From Aphrocallistes beatrix (lineage: Eukaryota; Porifera; Hexactinellida; Sceptrulophora; Aphrocallistidae), in the NCBI GenBank assembly GCA_963281255.1, contig OY725488.1, positions 6,111,524-6,175,523 on the forward strand: 64,000 nucleotides of DNA, read 5' to 3'. Shown here one piece after another: positions 20,508-30,644 of this stretch; within the stretch, counting starts at the first letter, position 1, and every line of letters starts with the position of its first letter. Both the position numbers and the translations under genes were made by a program. Under the pieces are notes generated by a model that did not search any database, was not told the DNA's origin, and saw only the letters and a list, made by a program, of their open reading frames with translations.

Positions 20508-21872
20508 CACTGGCGGTCATAAATAATTACTCACTTGAATATTTCATCTTTTTCGTAAGATAATTACCATGTACGGTTTATTTATAACTACTAACTAACT
20601 ATTATTATATCAAATACGATGCTAATACCTAGTAGGGCCCCCCTTAGCTTTAATAACTGCTGCACACCTTCGAGGCATGCTGTCATACAGCTTGGAGAGT
20701 CTTTCTATGGTTATGCCATTCCAAGCTTCATGAATTGATGAGAGAAGTTCCTTATGATTTGTAGGGTTGTATTCGTGTATAGTCGTTCCAATGTGATCCC
20801 AGAGATTCTCGATAGGATTCAGATCGGGAGATTGTGCTGGCCAATCCATCACATCGATCCCATTGGACTCAAACCATTCTTTGACAAGGGAAGAACTGTG
20901 ACAAGGGGCATTATCCTGCTAGAACTGGCAGTTGTTGGTTAAAGCATATAAATGAATTGATGGAATAAGGTTATTATCCAAAATATCGATGTAGGATCTG
21001 CCATTCAAACTCCCCTTAACATCACAGAGTAATCCTATTCCATTTGCAGTCATACATCCCCATACCATGATGCCACCACCCCCATGTTTCACTGTAGTTT
21101 GAACGCAGGTCTCATGAAATTCTTCCCCAGGCATTCGTCGCACATATACCCGACCATCACTTCTATACAACGAGAATCTTGACTCGTCGCTAAAAATAAC
21201 CCGTGCCCATTGTGCAGGAGTCCAATCTCGATGAGCTCTAGCATAGGCTATACGAGCCTTCTTGTGTTTGACGGTCAATCTCGGTTTTCTCCTAGGCTTG
21301 CTTCCGATAAGTCCAACCTCGCGCAACCTCCTCTGGGTGGTAGAAATGGAAATATCTATTCCATGTTCACGCCTTATTTCATTTCTTATCTGAGGAGCAG
21401 TCTTAAATCGATCTGCTTTGCTCTTCCGCACTAGTAGACTGTCTTCTCGTCGGGTCGTTTTTCTAGCCCTTCCTGGAATTGGCCGATCCGCTAGGCTACC
21501 ATTCGTTTTTTCCTTCTTGAGGATAAGAGACACGCTTTTTTGGCAACACTCAACTCGATCAGCTATTTGTCTCTGAGAATAACCTTCCTGATCTAGTGCA
21601 ACAATCTTTCCTCGGTTTTCTATGTGGCGATTCTTCGCTTATAAATAGACATTTTTGGCTAATAATAGAAATTGTTCAATCCGAGATCAGAATTTAAGTT
21701 GGTTATATAAATCTGAGTTTCTAATTTCAACTTGATTATTACGGTTATTAGTTGATACTGTATCAATATAATGGTTGAATAATAAGATCATACTTGATTT
21801 TGGAAGTTAAAGCTTAGATCTATGCTAAATTCTATATATGGCAAAGTGAGTAATTATTTATGACCGGCAGTG
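20508..21872 (-). mobile_element. Tc1-like transposon, 1365 bp, TA-flanked
   Basis: Terminal repeats CACTGGCGGTCATAAATAAT (left) and CACTGCCGGTCATAAATAAT (right, reversed), flanked by TA at 20506-20507 and 21873-21874. The minus-strand transposase is readable in two pieces, 20919-21533 and 20622-20852. The first has the helix-turn-helix region (TAPQIRNEI), the GRPR-like basic patch and the first catalytic Asp (VIFSDESRF), then GGGGIMVWGC. A stop codon follows SNNCQF-equivalent residues at about 20919. The remainder resumes with DNAPCHSS and WPAQSPDLNPIENLWD, holding the second Asp and the Glu (DD34E pattern). The 5' end of the frame is also eroded. Once a full element, now inactive in this copy. 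Confidence 0.9.
20622..21533 (-). pseudogene. Tc1 transposase, interrupted
   Basis: DDE transposase of the Tc1/mariner superfamily belonging to the element above. An in-frame stop separates the N-terminal two thirds (20919-21533) from the C-terminal third (20622-20852). The catalytic residues of the DDE triad are still recognisable on both sides of the break. The upstream part of the DNA-binding domain, about 21540-21640, is present but not in a clean frame. Confidence 0.85.
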
Positions 21873-21948
21873 TATGTTGAATAGTCACAAATAGCAATGT
21901 CACGAATTGGATGTCACGAATTGTAATGTCACGAATTGTCTGTATCCC

Positions 21949-22546
21949 AAATTCGCACATATCAGCATACCTTAAAATTTGGACAACGTACAACATTCGT
22001 TTAAAATAATATACAGCCAAACCTCCAATAGTGAACACTATTTTCTGGTCCCAAATATTTCAATATTTCATCCAAATAATATTAACAAGAACCTCAGCTT
22101 AATGAGCACCTCAATATAATCAACAAAAATCTGCAGGGTCCCGAGACTCAAACATGCAATTCATAATTACATAGATTGTTGGGTGTCATCATGTTGTCCA
22201 GGCCCAGGCTGAGTTTTATTGATATTATCCTAGCTAACTACAAACATGCCAACCTCTGCAAGGAAAAAGCGGGACAATTCTACTTTTTGCAAAGTTTTCG
22301 CGGGATATTACTTTCAACATATGTCCGAAAAAGCGGGACAGTTGGCAAGTATGTAACTATTATTACTGTTGTACAGCAACTCGTAGATTTCTGTGTAATG
22401 ATAGAATGTTGAGAAGAATTCTCAAATTTTAATAAGCTTCTAGATAAGAATTGTAAAATGAAAATCGACTAGCACTGCCAGAAAATGTAATACAATCAAA
22501 GATAAATACAAACTACATAACATCTGCTAAATATGATCTGACCATT
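21949..22546. other. Intergenic region with a short MITE remnant
   Basis: At about 22235-22350 there is an inverted pair (ATGCCAACCTCTGCA... and ...ACAGTTGGCAAGTAT) around two AAAGCGGGACA motifs, which looks like a small inverted-repeat element. Otherwise AT-rich DNA downstream of MSH2. Confidence 0.4.
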
Positions 22547-25500
22547 CTAAGTGAGTTTGCCATTGCTCGCTTTCTCTAACATGAACTTTACATACGAGTT
22601 GTTGCTCTCACGTAACTGCTTGAGCAACGCACCCACTTTATGTTTCCCCTCCTCAGAATTCCCTGACTCTGCAATGACCCTATCAATCATCCGATCCCCT
22701 TCCTCCTTATCTAGTCGCATCCTCTTGCTCTCCTCGCTATCTGAATGAATCGGCAAACTGATGTTATAGGTCTCGAGGTCAACTGCTTTCCTTTTCGCAT
22801 CTTCAATCACTTCCTTTGGAAAGTTTGCTAATTCCGCTACGTGGATCCCGAAGCTCTGGTCACAAGCACCAGGTTTCACCTGCATCAAACAAGTGTAATG
22901 TAGCTACACACTAATGCTAATGCTCTGAATATTCGCAACAGCTGTACCTTATATAAGAGCGTAAATGTGTCCTGTGTTGTGAGGGCTGTGACGTGGTAGT
23001 TCACCACCGATCTTATCTCTGAAGCTAGACTGGTCAGCTCATGGAAGTGAGTAGCAAACAGGCAGTACGCATTGATGCTCCTAGCGATGTGGTCTGAAAT
23101 AGCCCACGCCAGTCCGAACCCATCGTAGGTGGAGGTCCCGCGACCCAGCTCGTCGATCAGGATGAGGGAGTAGGGGGAGGAGCACTGGAGAATGGCGGAG
23201 GTCTCGAGCATCTCAGACATAAATGTAGACACCCCGCGGAGCTGGGAGTCGCTAGCTCCTACTCTCGCGAGAATGCGGTCCACTAAGCTGACGGTAGCTC
23301 GCGAGCACGGGACGAAACAGCCGATCTGAGCTAGCAGCACCACCACTCCGATCTAAGGCAGTAGAGCTATGACAGTAGCTACAGCATAGGAGTGGTCCAC
23401 CTCAACTGTTCTATCCAGGTACCTGTCTGATGTACGTAGATTTGCCTCCCATATTGGGCCCTGTCACGAGGATGAACATCTGCTCGCCAGGCTTGAACGT
23501 GACGTCATTAGAAATGAAGCTGAGACCTGACGCTAGCTCTAGACACGGGTGTCTCGCCCCTTCCAGCACGATCGTCTTCTCCTCCCTCTCCAGGATCCGG
23601 GGCTTGCAGTAAGGGGTGGGAGCACTCACAGAGGCCACAGCGAAACTCGTCAGCACGTCGATCTGAGCGATGACGTCATTCAGGACAATGAGGGGGTCCT
23701 GGTAGCCAACTACGATCTTTAACACCTCTTCAACAATGGTAGTTTGTAGAACTGCGTATTGTTCTTGCAGTGTAGAGTACTCAGCTGATAGACTCTGGAA
23801 ACAAACCCGTAAAAATAACTCATTGCGCGACAGCTGTCGATGATTCTAAGCGCTTACTTCGAGAATTTGTGTCGTGAAGCGGATCCCCTCCTTCCTAGCC
23901 TCCAGCACCCTGAAGTTAGGATTGTCCTGTATCGGCGCGCTCTCCTTCTTGGTCACCCTCATGAAGTGTCCCAAAAGAGACGTGTGGTCTAGTTTTATGG
24001 ATTTCCCGCACTCCATCCCTACTTCATTCCCCACCCTGTGGAAGTACTTGTCCAACCTCTTCTTGCACGCGTCCATCTCTCCCCTCAGTTCTCCCAGCCC
24101 GGCGTCGAAGCTGCTCCTGATCACGTACTCGTGCTGGCCCACGCGGTCCAGGTCCAGCGTGGTCTCCACCAGCTCCGCCAGCTTCTGCAGCTGTCCGGAC
24201 AGGAGGGTGAGAGGGTCGCGGAGAGAGGACCTGAGGAGGGCGGAGTGCTGGCCTTCGTACATCTGTTAATTAATTGCGTCAGTGCTATTCAGTGAGACAA
24301 GTTTTTCCCGACTCACCTCTATTACCCTGAGCAGATCCGACACGGCTGCTACCCCCATGTACAGCTTGAAGCAGTCCTGCAGCACCCCCCGCCCCCTCTG
24401 CAGCTTGCGGGTGAGCTTGTAGAAGTCAGGGAAGTGTCTGAGGTGGAGGTTGAAGAGGGACTCCCTCAGTGCCACATCCTGGTAGAGCGCCTCCACGAGG
24501 TCTAGCCTCTCCTCAATCCGCCGCCTGTCCGTGAGGGGCTGTCTCAGCCACACCCTCAGCAGGCGCTTCCCCTGAGCGGTGCGACACTGGTCGAGTAGGG
24601 AGAGGAGACTGCCGGCCCGCCCCATCCCCGGATCGTCGGGTGACGGCTCCACGCTAAGTGCTCGGATCTGAAGTTCAGTAATAACAGAACAGTACATAGG
24701 ACTACGTATCCCGCACATATCTAGGAACTCACTGCTGCCTCGTCTAGCTGCACATGCTGTGAGGAGTCTATGGAAATGAGTTTGTACTTCCCCAGGTCAT
24801 CTGACCGAGATATCAGGTCCAGGTACCCGGCCGCTCCCCCCAGACAGGCCAGGACCTCTGCACCCAGAGAGAGACCAGTGGCCACTGACACCTCGTCGCT
24901 GAGGAGCCTCCTCAGGTGCTGCTCCCCCTCTTCCGCACTCATGCTCTTCGAGGGGAGAGAGGAGCACATTAGACCCCTGCTGCTGACGCTCTTCTTCAGT
25001 CCCTCCTGATCAGGTCTGGATTGGAGCACAGGGTTACACCTGTCCACTCGGCGATTACTATAAATACTTACTTTTGAAGAAAGAGAGCTTCCTTCGGTTT
25101 GAGCTGGACGAAGAGGGCCTCGGTGTTGGTGAGGTGGACCGGGTGGTCCAGGAAGGAGGTGAGGCCAATCTCGCGCAGCATCGCGTCGCAGTAACACACA
25201 GAGACAGTGACTGCCCTCTCAGAGGGGGAGGAGACCTTCAGACAGAGAAGACCTGAACTCTGGGTGATGTCGAACTGAGAGAACAGCACCTCTTCCAGCT
25301 CCTGGAGATTTCCAGGAGAGGCAGAGAACGCGACGGACCAGCGACCTCCCGAGCACTGCCAGATCTGAAGAATATAAATAGTCCATCCCTGAGACAGAAT
25401 TGTGCAAGCTACGTACGCGAATACTGTTACAAGGGTTGTCCAATAAATAATGAGAATTTTTTTCATAATTTATAAACTAAACATATACCTATCATAAATC

Positions 25501-27423
25501 ATTATAAAATATTTCGATATGTTCCTCCTTTAACTTTATACATCGTTTCCATCGTTCTGGTAACTTTTCTAGCCCAGTGGCATAGAATTCTTTAGGGGGC
25601 CCTTTTTACCACTGTTATATTTCGTAGTCCAGCCGTATCTCTCCAAACAGCCAGTAGTCGCTGGGAGCTAGGTCTGGACTATACGGGGGGTGAGGGAGGC
25701 ATTCGAATCCTAAGTCGTCAATTGCAGCCATTGTCTTGGAGCTTACATGGGGTCTTGCATTGTCATGTTGCAGTAATACGCCACGTGTCAATTTGCCTCG
25801 CCTCTCACGTTTAATCGCCTGACGCAATTCTTTCAATTCTTCGACGTAATAATAACTGTTTATGGTGGTCTTCTCAGGCAACCAGTCGAGGTGTATAATT
25901 CCTTCCCTATCCCGAAATACTGTTGCCATTCTCTTCCCAGCTGATTTTGCGGCCTTTACCTTGAGGGTACAGGTTCATCACGTCTCTTCCACTGTTTCGA
26001 TTTACTTTTGCTCTCCGGTTCATAATAATGGAACCAAGATTCATCCCCCGTTTCAATACGGTCCAAAAAGTCTTCCTCTGCCTTGTATCTTGACAGTAAT
26101 TCATTGCTAACTCTGACCCTTTCGCGTTTTTGTTCTTTTGTAAGAAGTTTTGGGACCCAACACGCAGTTACCTTCGACATTTCGAGATCTTCAGTGATAA
26201 TCGAATGTAGTGTTGATTTTGATATACCTACCCTCTCTTCTAACTCTCGCAGGGTGATTCGTCTGTCCTCGTCCAAAATTGTTTGAACCCTCTCGATATT
26301 ATTGCGTGTTTTTGAGGAAGACCTGGACGAGGGTCATCATTGAGGTCTTCACCGCCATTATCAAAACGTTCGATCCATCTATATATGGTGGCTTTCGAAG
26401 GACATTGATCACCGAAAATATCCTGCATTTCACTAAGAATGTACGAGCCAGTCTTCCCTTTTTTAATTGGTACCAAATTATTTGTCGTTTTCTTTCTTGG
26501 CTAGAATCCATGAGTCGAAAAAGTAGCCTCTACAAATGAAACTGTATCCTGAAGAATACAGTTCCTAGGGTAATTACTATTATTGTACTATAGAAGTTAG
26601 GCAATCAAGTTAGCTTTGTAATCTGCTGATATTAGGCTTAGAGCTGTGATGAGTAGAATCTGAAATCGATAAATTAGTCTCATTATTTATTGGACAACCC
26701 TTGTAGAATTGCATGGCTAGTGTCACAGGAATCAAATGATGGTTGGCACTACTCGAGCAGAGGTGCTACATTCGTCCATCGACGGCATCCTGCGAAATAT
26801 AACAGTCCGATTCTAATACTATTTGGTGTGTAGAATCCCATGATTTGCTTATAAAGTGACTAAGTAAACATTTTCACACCTTCTAATGGTAAATTACTTG
26901 TACATTTCAAGCCATCAATGAATTCTAAAACGGTTAGCTGATATTCAACTATGAAGATTCATATTCTCACTTAGGAATTTGTAATGTGAATATTTCAGGA
27001 AATATCATGGCTGGAGCTGCTATTCGTACTATATTATCGATGACATTTTTACTCATTCTATCGCATTAGAAGCTACAATACCTCCACTCTGTACTGTCGA
27101 ATGAGTAGTAGCTCTCTCAGTATCCTCTCGAACATGTTCCTGGAGAGACCGAGAGAGGGCAGCTTCTCTCTTGTCCCTTGTGCCCCTCCCAGCTGTTTGA
27201 GTGCAGCTGTGCTCTTCAGTAGTTCCTTCGCGACGAACACAGCATCAGCTCCGTGGAGCGTGTAGTAGTCCCCGCCTCTGTCAAACAGACGTATGAGAGT
27301 GTCAGACTTGCCTGGGAGAGCTGAGAAGTACTCGATGAATCCTTTGTCTGTAGACGATTCTAGCTTCTGATCCCCGACCCCCCCGGAGTCCCCCTCCTCC
27401 CCAGTCCCTGCACCACTCGCCAT
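22547..27423 (-). CDS. MSH2: DNA mismatch repair protein MSH2, eight exons
   Basis: Exons (minus strand): 27082-27423, 25072-25364, 24733-25039, 24317-24667, 23858-24262, 23423-23794, 22948-23352 and 22547-22879. All introns are GT-AG, and the exons sum to 936 codons, giving 935 aa (human 934). Exon 1 has the mismatch-binding domain ([25 protein letters not shown]). Exons 2-3 hold the connector, 4-5 the lever and clamp ([18 protein letters not shown]). Exon 6 has Walker [11 protein letters not shown], and exon 7 the Walker B/signature [19 protein letters not shown] and FATHFHEL. Exon 8 has [16 protein letters not shown] and the C-terminal dimerisation helices. MSH2 forms MutS-alpha/beta with MSH6/MSH3 and recognises mismatches. 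All ATPase motifs are intact. Intron 1 (25365-27081) is large because it contains a mariner element; the other introns are 49 to 70-odd bp. Confidence 0.96.
25430..26703 (-). mobile_element. Decayed mariner transposon in MSH2 intron 1
   Basis: Terminal repeats CAAGGGTTGTCCAATAAATA at the left and its exact inverse at the right, flanked by TA (25428-25429 and 26704-26705). Length is 1274 bp, typical of mariner. The transposase runs on the minus strand in three broken frames: 26240-26511 (N-terminal helix-turn-helix, [17 protein letters not shown]), 25956-26276 ([13 protein letters not shown], first Asp) and 25615-25929 ([10 protein letters not shown], second Asp; [15 protein letters not shown], third Asp). 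This is the DD34D pattern. Frameshifts make it inactive. It is in the same transcriptional sense as MSH2. Confidence 0.93.
25615..26511 (-). pseudogene. Mariner transposase, frameshifted
   Basis: Catalytic residues D-D-D of the mariner type are all visible, but the frame is broken at least twice, so no full protein can be made. It belongs to the element at 25430-26703. Confidence 0.88.
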
Positions 27424-27745
27424 ATCAACTCAACTAAATAGCAACAGTGACAAGTGACAACAACTGATCCACTTCCAATCTGCTCATCAGTGGAAGTGTT
27501 CTTTAATGTGAATTATAGACACAGCATAACTCCCCATCTCACAGCGTGGTTTAATATACGTCATGATCCCCCAAGTCTAGGCATTTACATTTTGATGTTT
27601 TATTATGTGAAATAATGTTATCTGCCATGTACACAACAGTAAGAGCTGCAAGAGGGTCAAAGATAAAATATTGTCTCATTACATTATAGAAGTGCCAAAC
27701 GGGTCCGGTAGAGTGTGGAGGATTAAGGGAACAGCTGGGGAGTCA
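27424..27745. promoter_or_regulatory. CSPP1 3' end / MSH2 promoter interval
   Basis: 322 bp between the CSPP1 stop and the MSH2 start on the same strand. It should contain the MSH2 promoter and the CSPP1 3' UTR. No clear motif is visible. Confidence 0.35.
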
Positions 27746-30571
27746 CTAGGAGGGGGGCTTGTTCCTCCTGGTCGGCCCCCTGTTCAGAAATTCTCTGATA
27801 ACAGTGTCTGGGGAGGGATCCCTAGCCTCCATCTGCCGGTTCCCCCTGAGAATGGACTCGAGGCGCTTCATCCTGTCGTCGTTCCTGAGAGCTAGCGCGT
27901 CTATGTCCAGGGTGGAGATGGAGGCGTTCGACCCCGTGCTGTCAGGTCTGGAGTGGGAGGGAGGAGTGATGCTGCTCCTGCCCTTCAACAGAGGCTCGTA
28001 TTCGCGGTGATACGGCTTGCTCTTGGACATGGGCTGAGTGTTCTGGAGGTGGAAGCCTACAGTTCGCCTCTCCTCTCGCCTCACACCCCCCCTGGGGACG
28101 GACACCTGGTGGTGCTCCTGATCCTCTGTCGCACGGAGAGGGACGATGCTTTTCTTAATTTTGAAAGGTGGCTTGACGGAGCTGGACATCTTGAGGACAG
28201 GAGAAGGCTGGAAAGATTGATTCGGAACATTTCTCCGATTCAAATTGAGAGAATCGTCCATTTCCTGATAGACAGTCCGCGACCTCTCCAGCTCCTCGTG
28301 CACTCTGCTCTTCTCGTGCTTCAGCTGCTGCTTCATGTCCGTCAGCTGTCTCAGCCACTCACTCTTGGACTCGGAGGAAGCGATGACGTCAGAGTCGAGT
28401 GGGAGAGGCGATTCCGCAAGGGTCTCTCTGCGCGGGAGAGGTGAGAGGGCAGAGGGAGAGGGGGAGAGAGAGGGAGCAAAAGCAGGTGATGATGTGACCT
28501 CTGTCGTCACATTCCTTCTGAGGGAGGGCAAGGGGGGAGAAGTGACTTGTACAGGTTGATCTGAGTAAGGAGAGAGGGAGGGATCGGTCCCCTTCTTCCT
28601 CAGAGTGGGAATAGGAGGGGAAGGAGCTTGCGGCCTCTCTGAGGGTTGATAAGCACTGGCAGGGACAGGCGTGTTGTCAGGAGAAGAGCGTCTCCTCTCT
28701 CGTACCCTCTTCTCCTGAGGGGAGGGTACATGGGGTGAAGGCACCTGGTTGCTCCGTCTCCTCTCTTCCGCCGCGACCTTCAACTCCTCGTTCTTCCTCC
28801 TGACCGCTTCCTCCTTCTCGCGCTGCTTGGCCAGCTCCCGCTGGAAGTCCTCCTGCAGCTTCAGACGGTCCCTCTCCAGCCGTTCCGCTTCCTTCCGGTC
28901 CTCCTCGCGGATGCGTTCCTCCTCCGCTCGCTTGCGCGCCCGTTTCTCCTCCACCTGCTGCTTCAGGTACTCCCGGTACTCCTGCTGCGGGGTCAGACCT
29001 CCTCCTGCCTCCTTGGTAGCAGAGGGGACGGGCGAATGCACACCCTCTCCTCCCGCCACCTGTGGCTGGTTCGCTTGCTTCTGCCCGGGACTGAGGTTTG
29101 TCTGCAGGACGCAGATGTCGGCCAGCGCCTCCAGCTTGGGAGAGGACCCGGTCTTCTCTCGGACTTGGTTCGCTTTGTTCAGGATTTTCAGGTCCGCCAC
29201 CACGCGGCCTGAGCTGTCCTTCAGCGGGGCGCCAGCTCCCCCCTTCCCCCATGGGTTCCACTCTCCCGTTGGCTCCTCTCGATTTTTGGCTATTTCTTTC
29301 GCCTGCACCTCCTTACGGCGTCTGGTTTCCTCAATCTGCTTCTCTAGTTCTCTCCTGTAAGCTTGTTTATCTCCTGACACCTTTTCTCCAGGGCTAGTCG
29401 AGTCCAGTTGCAGCCAGTCTCTGTGCTCTAGTGAGGCGGAGTGATCGGGTTGCGGAGGGGTCTGATAGTTCTCTGGAGGACCCGTCGGCTGCTCCTGGAA
29501 TCTGGAGGGAGGAGACTCGAATTGGGACTGGGCTTCTGTCTGGTTTCGCTGAGTTGGAGGTGTGGGGGGTCGTGAGCTCCTAGGAGTCCGTTTTGCATCC
29601 TGGGCCACAGAGTACTCAACTTGTTTGTTTCGTATTTGTTCTTTCAACTCTCTCGCGTAAACTTCTCTCCTCTTCCGTTCCTCCTCTCTTCCTCTGTCGC
29701 CGCTCCCAAATCCGTCCATGAACCCGCCTGACAGCCGCTCCTTCTTGTCAGGAGGGGCACTCCTCGACCGATTGAGAGGGGACTCGCTACGTGTTCGCCT
29801 CTCCATACCCTGGTCCGCTCTGTCCGTTTCTCGAATCTTCATCTCACTCCTCCGCCCCTGTCTCGCCCAACCGTACAAGTCCTCCTCCTCTGGCCACTCC
29901 TGTGGGAACGTCACCCTCTTCTCTCGCGGAGGGGCGCCTCCCCACGGCCCCCTCTCTGCCCCCCACACCTTGTCCATGTTGTGGTAGTAGTTGATGTACG
30001 GGTTGTAGCGGTAGGCGTCGGGCAGCGGGGGAGGGGGGTAGGCGGGGTAGCCCTGCCGAGCCGCTGAGTACAGCTGGTCTTCAAAGTAACGCCTGAGCCG
30101 CAGTTCCTCCAGGGGGTCGTATCTGGGGATGAGGGGTGGCGGTCCCACTTGTTCCCTGCGCTCCAGGTCTCGATAGGGCTGGTCAAACTGGATGGGGTCT
30201 CTTCTCTCTGGATATCGGTCCTTCCTATCAGGTACATCGTCAGGAGGCGGGTCGCGAGTGGGACCTGGCTTGGAAGTCCTTAACTGCTGTATAAACTCGG
30301 AATCACTCCTGCCTTTTGCCTCTACCTCCACATGGCGGTCCCTCTTTTGTTTGGAGAGAAATTCATTATAATCTTTGTTCATCTCTGCCTTCAACTTCGC
30401 TCTGTGCACGTCCTGCCCCAGCAGTGGGAGGGTCGCAAAACACTCCTCCTTCCTGTGCCCTCTCGCTGCCACCTTACTTAGATTCTGATCTTGCTCCATC
30501 TGCTGTCTGCTCTCAGTCAACCACGAGGTTCGGCTCTCCTCAGGAATTCCGCTACTCTTATCTCGAGACAT
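27746..30571 (-). CDS. CSPP1: Centrosome and spindle pole-associated protein CSPP1
   Basis: 941 aa from ATG 30571, one uninterrupted frame. Largely disordered and coiled coil, but several CSPP1 hallmarks are clear: the MNKDYNEFLSKQK repeat (about 64), YARELKEQIRNKQ (about 305) and YRRELEKQIEETRRRK (about 405) repeats, the conserved NPWGKGGAGAPLKDSSG block (about 439-455), YREYLKQQVEEKRARKRAEEE followed by a long charged helix, a second helix at SEWLRQLTDMKQQLKHEKSRVHEEL, and the C-terminal DIDALALRNDDRMKRLESI...DTVIREFL. CSPP1 is a microtubule-lumen and ciliary-tip protein that stabilises growing microtubules and is required for cilium formation. Somewhat shorter than human CSPP1. It lies directly upstream of MSH2 on the same strand. 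Many shadow frames overlap it because of high GC content. Confidence 0.92.
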   Translation of the reverse strand: MSRDKSSGIPEESRTSWLTESRQQMEQDQNLSKVAARGHRKEECFATLPLLGQDVHRAKLKAEMNKDYNEFLSKQKRDRHVEVEAKGRSDSEFIQQLRTSKPGPTRDPPPDDVPDRKDRYPERRDPIQFDQPYRDLERREQVGPPPLIPRYDPLEELRLRRYFEDQLYSAARQGYPAYPPPPLPDAYRYNPYINYYHNMDKVWGAERGPWGGAPPREKRVTFPQEWPEEEDLYGWARQGRRSEMKIRETDRADQGMERRTRSESPLNRSRSAPPDKKERLSGGFMDGFGSGDRGREEERKRREVYARELKEQIRNKQVEYSVAQDAKRTPRSSRPPTPPTQRNQTEAQSQFESPPSRFQEQPTGPPENYQTPPQPDHSASLEHRDWLQLDSTSPGEKVSGDKQAYRRELEKQIEETRRRKEVQAKEIAKNREEPTGEWNPWGKGGAGAPLKDSSGRVVADLKILNKANQVREKTGSSPKLEALADICVLQTNLSPGQKQANQPQVAGGEGVHSPVPSATKEAGGGLTPQQEYREYLKQQVEEKRARKRAEEERIREEDRKEAERLERDRLKLQEDFQRELAKQREKEEAVRRKNEELKVAAEERRRSNQVPSPHVPSPQEKRVRERRRSSPDNTPVPASAYQPSERPQAPSPPIPTLRKKGTDPSLSPYSDQPVQVTSPPLPSLRRNVTTEVTSSPAFAPSLSPSPSALSPLPRRETLAESPLPLDSDVIASSESKSEWLRQLTDMKQQLKHEKSRVHEELERSRTVYQEMDDSLNLNRRNVPNQSFQPSPVLKMSSSVKPPFKIKKSIVPLRATEDQEHHQVSVPRGGVRREERRTVGFHLQNTQPMSKSKPYHREYEPLLKGRSSITPPSHSRPDSTGSNASISTLDIDALALRNDDRMKRLESILRGNRQMEARDPSPDTVIREFLNRGPTRRNKPPS

Positions 30572-30644
30572 TATTCGATAATTTAGTAAACACTATCTAG
30601 TGTAGCACACATGCTCTCTGAAAATCAACTTCACTACTCAGTTC

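Larger units (their letters stand above)
20287..21948. mobile_element. Outer inverted-repeat element hosting a Tc1 insertion
   Basis: Both outer ends carry GGGATACAGACAATTCGTGA in inverted orientation (left from 20287, right to 21948). Inside each end is a small array of an ATTCGTGACATTACA-like unit, about four copies on the left and three on the right. Removing the Tc1 element at 20508-21872 leaves a short non-autonomous element of roughly 300 bp. It therefore predates the Tc1 insertion. Superfamily unknown. Confidence 0.6.

Noticed and set aside
28677..29360. Two ~200-aa frames overlapping CSPP1
   Set aside because: Shadow frames caused by the GC-rich, low-complexity CSPP1 coding sequence; neither has a family match, while the CSPP1 frame has clear conserved blocks.
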